From Candidatus Sulfopaludibacter sp. SbA3 (GTDB lineage Bacteria > Acidobacteriota > Terriglobia > Bryobacterales > Bryobacteraceae), in contig CAMDCN010000025.1 in assembly GCA_945890485.1 (NCBI GenBank), forward strand, positions 1-64,000: 64,000 nucleotides of DNA. The letters are read 5' to 3'. The first letter of the stretch is position 1, and each line of letters begins with the position of its first letter. Below are positions 35,898-44,313 of the stretch, piece after piece. The notes below the pieces were generated by a model. The model ran no database searches. It saw only the letters and a program-made list of their open reading frames with translations, and was not told the DNA's origin. The position numbers and the translations under genes are program-made.

Positions 35898-36125
35898 CGG
35901 TTCCTAGCAGAAGGCCTACCGGGTTTGGCGAAAGAAGCTCCCTTCCCCGGTCGCCTGCCAGCGATCGCCCCGGACAAAGTGGCCGAAGTCCTCCGATTCA
36001 CCGCTCCGGGAAAGCCCGTCCACGCCATCGACTGGAGCGCCACCGGCATTGCAGGCGAACAAGTATCGCCTGCCGTTCAGAATCGGGCCACGCGGAAACT
36101 CTGTCGATGGCCGGTTGACCCCTAG
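35898..36125 (+). pseudogene. IS630-family transposase fragment
   Basis: One frame reads RFLAEGLPGLAKEAPFPGR, then APDKVAEVLRFTAPGKPVHAIDWS. This matches the IS630 transposase segment between the N-terminal helix-turn-helix and the DDE domain (typical pattern RFL.EGL.GL...PRPGR, KVaEVlrlT...KP..AthWS). It opens after a stop codon and ends at a stop at 36123-36125. No DDE residues or terminal inverted repeats are seen. It is therefore a short relic, not an active element. Confidence 0.7.
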
Positions 36126-36454
36126 GTAGTATCCCGTCGGCGAATCGCCTTGGCAGTTTCGTCACCGAGGGCGAGGCGGGCTGCGCGCAGGTCATAACCG
36201 GATTGCAGGTTTATCCACGTCTCCGGGGAGACGCCGAAATAGGTGCTCAACCGAAGGCCCGTATCGGCGGTGATGGAGCAGCGCCCATGGACGATGCCGT
36301 CGATACGGTTCGGCGGGACATGAAGTTCCCGCGCTAACTTATTGATGCTCAGCCCGAGTGGCACCATAAACTCTTCCTGCAGGATCTCGCCGGGATGAAT
36401 CGGGTCGAACGGGGAGGTTTGGTCCGGCTTTTTTTCGTCAGCGATTGTCGACAA
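36122..36454 (-). CDS. higA: HigA-family antitoxin
   Basis: This 110-residue antitoxin starts at a TTG (36454); no better in-frame start lies upstream. The typical N-terminus (PFDPIHPGEILQEEFMVPLGLS) leads into the XRE helix-turn-helix (INKLARELHVPPNRIDGIVHGRCSITADTGLRLSTYFGVSPETWINLQ). It normally neutralises the HigB mRNA interferase and represses the operon. Here the adjacent higB is wrecked (36438-36540), so this is an orphan. It might still repress, or protect against HigB toxins arriving on mobile DNA. Confidence 0.85.
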   Translation of the reverse strand: MSTIADEKKPDQTSPFDPIHPGEILQEEFMVPLGLSINKLARELHVPPNRIDGIVHGRCSITADTGLRLSTYFGVSPETWINLQSGYDLRAARLALGDETAKAIRRRDTT

Positions 36455-36560
36455 TCACCTGCACCTCGCTATCACGCCCAGTGAAGCAAATCGGCCATTG
36501 GAGTCAATTATCATCCTACGCGGTCGCTTCTCAATACCTCTCAACGATGAACGGGCAGGA
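36438..36560 (-). pseudogene. Decayed higB toxin gene
   Basis: Directly upstream of and overlapping higA, the minus strand at 36497-36438 reads WPICFTGRDSEVQVIVDNR followed by stop. This is the family's C-terminus (W-R-I-C-F-x-W-R-D ... V-x-I-V-D). In another frame 36540-36514 reads EVLRSDRVG, matching the LEALKGDRxG segment. Stops and a frameshift lie between them, and no intact N-terminus is seen. The toxin is therefore inactive. Confidence 0.72.
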
Positions 36561-36800
36561 CGAGCAGTTCCTGTCAGCGGAGATGACAAGTGCCTGCCTG
36601 AGCGGACGTCACTCTGAGAGTGAAGTTGACTCGTGTGAGGCATTGGGTTCACCCTTCGCCCTGGGGCTCGGCTCGTGTCTGGATGGCGGGACGGTCTTCG
36701 ACGAGATCTCGGCAGGAATTGAGGCGGCAACCCTTGTTGTGACGCGTTCGGCGGTCTGGGACAGGCTCGAGTGTTGCGTATTTCGGTCCGCGCAGCAATG

Positions 36801-38258
36801 TCAGCGGAGAAGGAGCCGAGCGAATTCGCTTTCAAGACTCTGGTTCGCGAGTTGGATGGCAGCGCGGCGCTCGGCAAGCCATTGTTCGAGGGAGGCGAGG
36901 TTCTTATGGTGCCCGGCGAGCATGCGAGTCATCTCGGCGGGCTGGGGGCCGCCGATTCCCTTCCGGTTGCGGATCATGCTCTGCGGGTTCATTGCCTGCT
37001 TGAACTGCGCTTCGCTGATGGGCGGGGCTTGGGATACCGCCTTTTGATAAACGAGGCGGAAGTCCTCATAGGTGAAGTCGAGAGGCCGCTTGTTGTTGGC
37101 CCGGCCATAGTTGGCGAGGGCCGCCGCAATGTGGTGCCCATCACGGAAAGGCACGTTACCTTCGCGCATGAGGGTGTCGGCGAGTTCCGTCATGACGGAG
37201 TAGTCGGCCGTGACCAGTTCGAGGGTACGGTCCGGGTTGACGCGGAGCGATTCGACGAAGGTGGCAAGTTTCGCATACATCAGCTTCGACTCGCGGGAGA
37301 CGCGTTCGACCCGCTCGAGGAGTTCAAAGCGGATATCCTTGTGCTCGCCTCCGGGGGTGTTGTGGGCCATGAGGGTGACGGCCTGGGCGTCCGCAACGAT
37401 GGAGCTGCAGAGTACGCGGATGCGTTCGCCGTCGCTGGGGTTTCGCTTCTGCGGCATGATGCTCGAATGGCCGACGGAGCCGTCGGCGATGTTGATGCCG
37501 GGGCGGGAGTCGCTGTATTGGATGAGGAACTGCTGGATGAAGCGGCCGATGTTGAGCGCGGAGAGGGAGAGGACGGAGGCGAACTCGACTTTCGTGTCGA
37601 CGGTGGAGACCATGACGGCGTCGTAGCCGTTGTCGACGAGACCGTTGAGGCCCATGAGTTCGCGGAGGCGTTGGCGATTCAGGGGGAAGCTTGAAGTGGT
37701 GAATGCGCCGACGCCGAGGGGGCTGCGGTCGATGCGGGCATAGGCTTCGCGGAGGCGCTGCTCGTCGCGTTCGAGCGCGGAGATAAAGGCAGTGTACTGA
37801 TGGGCGAGGGTGGTGGGCTGGGCTTGCACCATGTGGGTAAAGCCGGGGATGACGGTGTCGACGTTCTTTTCGGCGAGCGAGAGCATGGCGGACCGGGCTT
37901 TGGCCGAGGCGGCGAGGATTTCGAGAGCGTCGTCGCGCAGGAAGAGGCGTTCGGAGGTGGCGCCCATGTCGTTGTTACTGCGGCCGGTGTGGAGGCGGGA
38001 GGCTTGGGGGCCGATTTTGGCGATGAGGCGGCGTTCGAAGGCAGCGTAGTCTTCGCGCAGGGGTTTGACTTCGGCGATGGTTTCGCGGTCGGCTTCGCGG
38101 ATGGCGTGGGCGAGCTGGTGGGCGAGGGTGTCGGAGATGAGCTTCTCTTCGCGCAGCATGATGACTTGGGCTTTGTGCTGTTGGACCTGGTAGTGGTAGA
38201 GACGGGACTCGTCCGGCTTGTCCTGAAAGAAGAAGGCGAGCAGCAGCAAGAGGGTCAT
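36801..38258 (-). CDS. Argininosuccinate-lyase/fumarase-superfamily lyase with signal-like N-terminus
   Basis: This 485-residue protein shows the superfamily's three conserved regions: HTGRSNNDMGAT (C1), FTHMVQAQPTTLAHQY (C2, catalytic His) and the signature GHSSIMPQKRNP (C3, catalytic Ser loop). The family cleaves C-N bonds, releasing fumarate. Compared with true argininosuccinate lyase (GRSRNDQ) the first motif differs at two positions, so the substrate may be another succinyl- or fumaryl-type compound. The N-terminus (MTLLLLLAFFFQDKPDE) looks like a short export signal, which is odd for this family. No other arginine-synthesis gene is nearby. Confidence 0.82.
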   Translation of the reverse strand: MTLLLLLAFFFQDKPDESRLYHYQVQQHKAQVIMLREEKLISDTLAHQLAHAIREADRETIAEVKPLREDYAAFERRLIAKIGPQASRLHTGRSNNDMGATSERLFLRDDALEILAASAKARSAMLSLAEKNVDTVIPGFTHMVQAQPTTLAHQYTAFISALERDEQRLREAYARIDRSPLGVGAFTTSSFPLNRQRLRELMGLNGLVDNGYDAVMVSTVDTKVEFASVLSLSALNIGRFIQQFLIQYSDSRPGINIADGSVGHSSIMPQKRNPSDGERIRVLCSSIVADAQAVTLMAHNTPGGEHKDIRFELLERVERVSRESKLMYAKLATFVESLRVNPDRTLELVTADYSVMTELADTLMREGNVPFRDGHHIAAALANYGRANNKRPLDFTYEDFRLVYQKAVSQAPPISEAQFKQAMNPQSMIRNRKGIGGPQPAEMTRMLAGHHKNLASLEQWLAERRAAIQLANQSLESEFARLLLR

Positions 38259-39009
38259 GGCGATACTGTATCGCTCCTGGTGTGGGATGCCGGCCGCTGC
38301 GCCGTCCTTACCAGCCGGGAACGCGAAATCGTTGCCAGCGATGAGTCATTGTTTTGCGAGGATCTCGCCTTCGGCGACGGAACGGGCCGGCATCGCTCCG
38401 CTCGAAGAAGGCATATCCCGATGTCTGCGTCTCGCTTGAGGAGCCTTTTTCGCACGATTGATCACTTTGGCCGGAGCGGCCAGCGCCGCCGAGGCAAGAG
38501 ACCTTGGCCAGATTCCCGTGGCGTTCAGCGAGACCGAGGAGGGCCAGTGGGAGCGCGTGGGCGGTACCATTCGCTTGAGCTGACGCCCGCCGGACCGCGT
38601 CTGGTTTTCGACTCTCGCCGCGGGTAAAAAGGGTCAATCCGCAGGGGAAGCCGAGCGGCCAGGACCGTTTGCCGGGCACGGTGAACTAAATCTCTGATAG
38701 TAATCTGCACCAAGGACGGACGAACCTCTCAACCTTTCGCGCCGTGCGCAGACCCGCGGAACATTGCCATGCAGGTGGGGAAGCAGCACGTGCTGCGGAT
38801 CGGAGAGCTGGAACTCACCGGGTCGGGCGGGGGGAAAGGGGCTGCGGATCAACATGCTCTTGGCGTTGCAACTTCACGCCACGAGATTGGGCCGGTCTGC
38901 CAACCCCAGAGCCAGGTGACGGTGCGGATTCCTGCCGTGCTCGTTATGCGGATCAATCCGCTGGATGCCCTGCGTTGTGAGTGGGCGGGGCTGATATTCT
39001 AAGCGGTTG
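38259..39009. other. Intergenic region, possible degraded small gene
   Basis: No intact gene is supported in these 751 bases. Near 38455-38580 the plus strand reads LAGAASAAEARDLGQIPVAF through GGTIRLS-stop, and a shift of frame would continue it as LELTPAGPRLVFDSRRG to a stop near 38627. This could be a small exported protein broken by one frameshift, but the evidence is thin. Confidence 0.3.
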
Positions 39010-40422
39010 ATGCAGTGTACGGTAGAGAGCTTCCAGTTCTGGCCCATCCTGGTGCCGGACTTCCGGTTATTGAACGCGTCCGGTTTACATGCTCCGTTGA
39101 CGCCAAGGATTGTGACGCGATGCGTCCTGAGTGACGGATCGGTGGGATGGGGCGAGGTTCCCTGCAACACGGGGGTGATCCGGGTGCTGCGGGCGGTGTT
39201 GCCGGAGGTGGTGGGAACCGGAATCTCCATGGAAGAGACACGAGGGACGCTGGAACAAGTGGCGGCGCGGAGCCGGACGTTGTCGGCGCAGTTCGCCCTG
39301 CAGGATGAGCGGGGATCGGCGACGTTTGACCGGGGCGTGACCAACCATGTGCGGGCGGGCGTGCAGATGGCGTTGCACTCGGCCATCGCGCAGAGGATGG
39401 GGGTCCCGCTTTGTGATCTGCTCGGCGGCGAGAACGGCCGGAAGCGGGATGAGGTTCGGTTCAATTTGTACCTGTTCTTCCTCGCGGATACGGCGGGGAG
39501 CGGACTGGATTATTCGTATTTGAAGCCGAAGCCATACCGGAACGAGTTCGAGGCGCTACGGGAATCGGTGGTGGTGGACGCGGCGAGCGCCGTGCGCTTG
39601 GCGAAGGCCGGGGTGGCGGAGTTGATGCCGGGCGTGAAGTTGGTGAAGTGGAAGTTGGGGGTGCTGGATCCACGGGCGGAGTTGGCCGTGATGCTTGCGG
39701 TGGCCGAGGCGCTGGGGCCGGAGGTGCAAGTGGTGCCGGATCCGAATGCGGCTTGGGACAATGAGACGGCGATTTCCTTCATTCGTGAGTTGAAGGGGGC
39801 GATTGGAGACCAACTGCCCTATTTCGAGGACCCGGTAGCGGGCCGGGACAATATGGCGATTGTGCACCGGGAGACGGGGGTGCCGTTGGCGACGAACATG
39901 TGCGCGGCCAATTTTGAACAGCATGAAGACGCGGTGAAGAAGCAGGCGATCCAGATTACGCTGGGCGGGGACTGCCACTACATTGGGGGCAGCGATGAGG
40001 CGGTTCGGCTGTCGCGGTGGTGCTCGGCGAACGGGATCAGCTTTGCGCAGCACTCGAATACGCACTTGGGGATTTCGCATGCGCACACGGTGCAGATGGG
40101 GGCGGCGGCGGATACGCACGATTGGCCGTTTGACTCGCACTACTTCCCCTGGCAGGCGGACTACGACCCGATTGTGAACGCGCCGATTCCGGTGGAGTTT
40201 GGCGGGATCTGCCGCGTGCCGGAACAGCCTGGGCTGGGGGTGGACGTGAATTTTGATGGGGTGATGCAGTTGCATGAGGTGTATCTGGCGGCGAATCGCC
40301 ACGGGAGGGCGTACCAGAACCGGGACGACGGGCCGGTGGCGGAGGTGGTATACGGAGGCTGGACGCGGCCGCAGAACCGGACGGAGAGGTGGTTTCAGGC
40401 AGGGGTCCCGAAGGCGATTTAG
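39010..40422 (+). CDS. Enolase-superfamily dehydratase, glucarate-dehydratase-like
   Basis: This 470-residue enzyme belongs to the mandelate-racemase/glucarate-dehydratase branch of the enolase superfamily. Visible landmarks are the KxK-type catalytic lysines (VKWKLG), metal ligands in PDPNAAWDN, YFEDP and ATNM, the GGDCHYIGG loop, and the general-base region HSNTHLGISHA. It probably dehydrates a sugar acid to a 2-keto-3-deoxy product in the cytoplasm. The substrate is uncertain, as several positions differ from classical GudD. The ATG at 39010 is preferred over TTG 39007. A sigma-factor-type promoter begins 10 bases after its stop. Confidence 0.85.
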   Translation: MQCTVESFQFWPILVPDFRLLNASGLHAPLTPRIVTRCVLSDGSVGWGEVPCNTGVIRVLRAVLPEVVGTGISMEETRGTLEQVAARSRTLSAQFALQDERGSATFDRGVTNHVRAGVQMALHSAIAQRMGVPLCDLLGGENGRKRDEVRFNLYLFFLADTAGSGLDYSYLKPKPYRNEFEALRESVVVDAASAVRLAKAGVAELMPGVKLVKWKLGVLDPRAELAVMLAVAEALGPEVQVVPDPNAAWDNETAISFIRELKGAIGDQLPYFEDPVAGRDNMAIVHRETGVPLATNMCAANFEQHEDAVKKQAIQITLGGDCHYIGGSDEAVRLSRWCSANGISFAQHSNTHLGISHAHTVQMGAAADTHDWPFDSHYFPWQADYDPIVNAPIPVEFGGICRVPEQPGLGVDVNFDGVMQLHEVYLAANRHGRAYQNRDDGPVAEVVYGGWTRPQNRTERWFQAGVPKAI

Positions 40423-40432
40423 ATTCTCGGGT

Positions 40433-40459
40433 TGTCACAAACGGCTGTGCTGCCTGGTC
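40433..40459 (+). promoter_or_regulatory. Candidate ECF41-type promoter
   Basis: TGTCACA (40433-40439) and GGTC (40456-40459) are separated by 16 bases, 20 bases before the ATG of the NAD(P)-binding gene. The described ECF41 target motif, as I recall it, is TGTCACA-N16-CGTC. This site fits with one mismatch in the -10 part. The convergent neighbour encodes an ECF41/SigJ-type sigma factor. Confidence 0.55.
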
Positions 40460-40479
40460 CTGTCTTCGGAGGTTCGTCT

Positions 40480-41235
40480 ATGAAGATAGTTTTGATGGGC
40501 GGCAATGGACTGATAGGAAGCAAGCTGGCCCCGCTGTTGCGGGCGATTGGTCATGAGGTGTTGGCGGCTTCGCCTCGGACGGGCGTGAATTCGGTGACTG
40601 GCGAGGGTCTCGCGCAAGCGCTGGAGGGGGCGTCCGTCGTGGTGGATGTGACGAATTCGCCGTCGTTTGCCGACGATGCGGTGATGTCGTTCTTTACCGC
40701 TTCGACGAAGAATCTGGTGGATGCGGCGGCCGCGGCGGGGGTGGGCCATCTGGTGGCGCTATCCGTTGTGGGCTGTGATCGCTTGCCGGACAGTGGTTAC
40801 ATGCGGGCGAAGGTGGCGCAGGAGCGGATCATCCGGGCGGGGACTGTTCCCTACACGATTGTGCGGGCGACGCAGTTTTTCAAGTTCGTCCAATCGATTG
40901 TGGACGTGGCGACGGTGGGGGGCACGGTGTTGGCGCCGGCGGCGATGTTTCAGCCGATCGCGTCCGACGATATTGCCGCGGAGTTGGCTGGCATAGTGGC
41001 GGGACCGCCGCTGGAGGGGCCGGTGGAGTTGGGGGGACCGGTGACTTACTCGATGGAAGTGGCTTTGCAGCTTTTTCTGGAGTCGAAGGGGGATGCGAGG
41101 CGGGTGGTGACGACGGCGGAGGCGACGTACTTCGGAACGCCGTTGGAGGAGCGGTTTTTGGTGGCTGGCGCGGGAGCGCGGCAGTGGACGACGCGCTTCG
41201 AGGAGTGGCTTAGCGAGGTTCCGGCCAGGCGGTGA
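40480..41235 (+). CDS. NAD(P)-binding epimerase/NmrA-like oxidoreductase
   Basis: This 251-residue atypical SDR starts at ATG 40480, seven bases after GGAGG. The Rossmann motif MGGNGLIGSKL lies at the N-terminus, followed by VVVDVTNSP and VGHLVALSVVG. The usual SDR Tyr-x3-Lys is represented by YMRAK. It is probably a cytoplasmic NADPH-dependent enzyme or redox sensor. Genes of this type (with carboxymuconolactone decarboxylases and oxidoreductases) are the standard targets of ECF41 sigma factors. The sigma factor gene here is convergent and overlaps its end by 26 bases. Confidence 0.85.
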   Translation: MKIVLMGGNGLIGSKLAPLLRAIGHEVLAASPRTGVNSVTGEGLAQALEGASVVVDVTNSPSFADDAVMSFFTASTKNLVDAAAAAGVGHLVALSVVGCDRLPDSGYMRAKVAQERIIRAGTVPYTIVRATQFFKFVQSIVDVATVGGTVLAPAAMFQPIASDDIAAELAGIVAGPPLEGPVELGGPVTYSMEVALQLFLESKGDARRVVTTAEATYFGTPLEERFLVAGAGARQWTTRFEEWLSEVPARR

Positions 41236-42088
41236 GCTTGGCGGGGTTTTGGATCCAGAAGAGTTGCTGGATGCCTTCGGCGGAGGCGTCGATGGCGACC
41301 ATGACGATGACCACTCCGTCGCGGGAGACGACGGCGACGGGTTGGCCGTTAGCTTCGCGCCAGGAAAGGGTGGCACCGGACCAAAAGCGCGCAGCGATGC
41401 CCCCGGCGAACTTGGCGATACGGCGGCGGCCGAGGAGGGGGACGGTGGCGGCGCGGACTGTGCCGCCTCCGTCGGAGAGGGAGACGGCCTGGGCCGTGAG
41501 GAGAGATTCCAGGGAGGCAATGTCCCCTTGTCGGGCCGCGGCGAGGAAGGCAGCGAGCAGGCGGCGTTGCTCGGCTGGGGGGACGGGGGCTTGGCGCTGT
41601 TCGGTGAGATGGCGACGGGCGCGGGTGACGAGTTGGCGGGTGTGCGGTTCCTGGATTTCGAGGATTTCGGCGATGCGGCGGTAGGGATAGTCGAACGCTT
41701 CGCGGAGGATATAGGCGGCGCGTTCCTGGGGATTCAACTGTTCGAGAAGGACGAGGACGGCGAATTCGAGCGCCTGGGCCCGTTCGGCGCCGAGAGCGGG
41801 GTTGGCGGAGGTGTCGACGGGTTCAGGGAGCCACGGACCGATGTAGGTCTCGCGACGGGCGCGGGCGGATTGGTTGGCGGTGAGGGCGAGGCGGGTGGCG
41901 GTGGTAATGAGAAACGCCGCCGGGTCGACGACGAGGTTATGGTCGACTGCCTGCCAGCGGAGCCAGACATCCTGCACGAGGTCTTCGGCTTCGGCGGCGG
42001 TGCCGAGCATGCGATAGGCGAGGCCAAAGAGGCGGGGGCGGACGGAAAGGAAGGCCGCAAGGGAGGGATCTTGCGGGTTCGGCGCCAT
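41210..42088 (-). CDS. sigJ: ECF41/SigJ-type RNA polymerase sigma factor
   Basis: This 292-residue protein starts at ATG 42088; the open frame upstream is not protein-like. Sigma region 2 is FGLAYRMLGTAAEAEDLVQDVWLRW and region 4 is ERAAYILREAFDYPYRRIAEIL. A fused SnoaL-like domain follows (about 165-292) with the ECF41 hallmark DGGG (SLSDGGGTV). In this group the extra domain controls sigma activity in place of an anti-sigma factor. It probably activates the convergent epimerase-like gene through the TGTCACA promoter. No such site is seen upstream of itself. Confidence 0.9.
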   Translation of the reverse strand: MAPNPQDPSLAAFLSVRPRLFGLAYRMLGTAAEAEDLVQDVWLRWQAVDHNLVVDPAAFLITTATRLALTANQSARARRETYIGPWLPEPVDTSANPALGAERAQALEFAVLVLLEQLNPQERAAYILREAFDYPYRRIAEILEIQEPHTRQLVTRARRHLTEQRQAPVPPAEQRRLLAAFLAAARQGDIASLESLLTAQAVSLSDGGGTVRAATVPLLGRRRIAKFAGGIAARFWSGATLSWREANGQPVAVVSRDGVVIVMVAIDASAEGIQQLFWIQNPAKLTAWPEPR

Positions 42089-42285
42089 GCTTTCATGATA
42101 GCGGTGGGAGGCCTGCGGAAAGATTGCCATGCGGCACGGGCCACAGCCTGGAGTCTGTAGCCGTCGTCGAGGCCGGGGGACGGCGGACGGTATTGGCGCT
42201 TGCGTGCAGTTGGGCGGGAAAGCGCACCAGGCTAGCCGGCAAGCACAACAATGTAGAACCAATCATACGAAAGCGAGTCTGTTAT

Positions 42286-42311
42286 CTTTCGTTTGCGAAA
42301 GGGATCTTTTT
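42286..42311 (+). other. Hairpin followed by T run in the leader of the cytochrome operon
   Basis: CTTTCG (42286-42291) pairs with CGAAAG (42296-42301) around TTTG, and five T follow at 42306-42311. It lies 56 bases before the cytochrome start, and no plus-strand gene ends nearby. It might attenuate the downstream operon, but the stem is short. Confidence 0.3.
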
Positions 42312-42366
42312 GCCACGTTGAGCAGTTTGTTGATAATCTACAGGCACATTGCTTTCGATTGCTCCG

Positions 42367-44313
42367 ATGCGAAACCGGGTTGTAGTTGCGCTGCTATTCA
42401 CTGCGGCGACGTCTGCGGTGGCGCAGACGCAAGCTCCTTATCGTTTCGGAGAAGCGTTGCTCCCCGTCCTGGAGGCTGCCGGATGCCACCGCTGCCACGT
42501 TCCGGAAGGTGTCGCTTCGGGGACACGGTTGCACTTTCCACCGGAGGGAGCGAGCGCGGAGCGAATTGAACGATTTGGCGAATCGCTGGTGACTTTGGTG
42601 GACCGAAAGAATCCCAACGATTCCTTGTTGCTGCGCAAGCCGACGATGCGCATGAACCATGGCGGAGCGGAGCGCATTACCCCCGGCAGCGAACAGGAGA
42701 AGACGCTGCGGCAGTGGATTCAGTATCTGGCGTCGATGCCGGAGGATCGGGCACGGCGGGCGGCGCTGTATCGGAGTTCCGAAGCGTCCAGCTATGGGAA
42801 GAGCGGGCGAGCGGTGCTGCGGCGATTAACGCATCAACAGTATGCCAACACCGTGCGCGACCTCTTGAAGGAAGCGACGGACGTTTCGAGCCAGTTTCCG
42901 CCGGAAGATTTCGTTGATGGGTTTAAGAATCAGTACCAGTCGCAGTCGTTATCGCCGACGCTGATTGAGACCTACAGCCAGACGGCTGAACGGTTGGCGG
43001 GGCACGTATTTCGCCGGGGCGATTCGCGGAAGTTAGTCCCTTGCGACTTCCAAAAAGAGCCGGCCACCTGCCGGGAGAAGTTTATCCGGACCTTTGGGCG
43101 GCGGGCGTTCCGGCGGCCGTTGGAACCGCAGGAGCTGGCGCGGTTTGATGCCTTGTTCAAGAGTGAACGGGAGTTTTTGCGTGGCGCCGAGGCGGTGATT
43201 GAAGCCGCATTACAAGCGCCGGCGTTCTTGTTCTGGATGGATCAGGCGCCGCGGCCGGTCTGGAACGCCTATGCGACGGCGAGCCGGTTGGCGTATGGGA
43301 TTTGGAATACGATGCCGGACGACGCGCTGCTCGACCGGGCGGAACGGGGCGAGTTAGGCACGCCGGAGAAGGTGGCCTCGGCAGCGCGGGCGATGTTGAA
43401 AGATCCCCGGGCGCGACAGGGGCTGGACGAGTTTGCGTCGCAGTGGCTGCGGTTCGACCGGGTGTTGACGGCGGCCCGCGAACGACGGACGTTTCCGATG
43501 TTTGGCCGCGAGTTGGTGAACTCGATGGTCGAAGAGGAGAAGCGGTTCGTGGCGGATCTGGTTTGGAACGATCGTAACTTCATGGATCTGTTCCGGGCCG
43601 ATTATGGGTTTGTGAACACCGAGTTGGCGACTGTGTATGCGGTGCCCGCGCCGAAGGAGGATTTCCAGCGGGTGGTGTTTCCGAAGGAGCAGGATCGGGC
43701 TGGCGTTTTGGGCCACGCCTTGTTTCTGACGCTGACGAGCAAGCCGGAGGACACGGCACCCACGTCGCGCGGGATCTTTGTCCGGGAGCAGTTCCTTTGT
43801 CAGCAGGTGCCTCCGCCGCCCGCGGGGGTGGATACGAACTTGCCGCCGGTGGACGAGGAGCTTCCGCGCACCAATCGGGAGCGGCTGAAGCAACACACAT
43901 TGAATCCGGCCTGTGTGGGTTGCCATTCGCTGATTGATCCCATCGGATTTGCGCTCGAAAAGTTTGATGCCGTGGGGATGTATCACGCCAAGGCGAAGCT
44001 CTTGTTTTATCCTGATGAGCACGAGGCCAAGGTGCCGAAGAAGCAGGTGCTGTTGGACCTGGATACGACGGGCCAGTTGACGGGGGTGCCGAATTCTGAG
44101 TTCGCAAATCCGCGGGAATTAGGCGAAATTCTGGCTAGAACCGAACAGTGCCAGGAATGTATAGTGAAGCAGGTGTTCCGCTATCAGGCCGGACGGCACG
44201 AGTCGCGCAGTGATGCTCCTCTCATTCAACAGGTTCTCCAGGATTTCCGGACCTCTGGATTCCGGTTTCAGGAGCTGCTGGTTTCCTACTTTAAGAACGG
44301 AGTGACCCCATGA
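42367..44313 (+). CDS. Cytochrome c-type protein with DUF1587/1595/1592/1588/1585 domains
   Basis: This is an exported protein of 648 residues. The start is ATG 42367, giving a clean signal peptide ([20 protein letters not shown]). One CxxCH haem site lies at 40-44 (CHRCH), followed by DUF1587 ([17 protein letters not shown]), DUF1595 ([18 protein letters not shown]), DUF1592 (middle), DUF1588 ([40 protein letters not shown], a second CxxCH) and DUF1585 at the end. This is the planctomycete/acidobacterial multi-domain cytochrome of unknown substrate. Its stop overlaps the DUF1552 start by four bases, so the two form a unit. Confidence 0.92.
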   Translation: MRNRVVVALLFTAATSAVAQTQAPYRFGEALLPVLEAAGCHRCHVPEGVASGTRLHFPPEGASAERIERFGESLVTLVDRKNPNDSLLLRKPTMRMNHGGAERITPGSEQEKTLRQWIQYLASMPEDRARRAALYRSSEASSYGKSGRAVLRRLTHQQYANTVRDLLKEATDVSSQFPPEDFVDGFKNQYQSQSLSPTLIETYSQTAERLAGHVFRRGDSRKLVPCDFQKEPATCREKFIRTFGRRAFRRPLEPQELARFDALFKSEREFLRGAEAVIEAALQAPAFLFWMDQAPRPVWNAYATASRLAYGIWNTMPDDALLDRAERGELGTPEKVASAARAMLKDPRARQGLDEFASQWLRFDRVLTAARERRTFPMFGRELVNSMVEEEKRFVADLVWNDRNFMDLFRADYGFVNTELATVYAVPAPKEDFQRVVFPKEQDRAGVLGHALFLTLTSKPEDTAPTSRGIFVREQFLCQQVPPPPAGVDTNLPPVDEELPRTNRERLKQHTLNPACVGCHSLIDPIGFALEKFDAVGMYHAKAKLLFYPDEHEAKVPKKQVLLDLDTTGQLTGVPNSEFANPRELGEILARTEQCQECIVKQVFRYQAGRHESRSDAPLIQQVLQDFRTSGFRFQELLVSYFKNGVTP

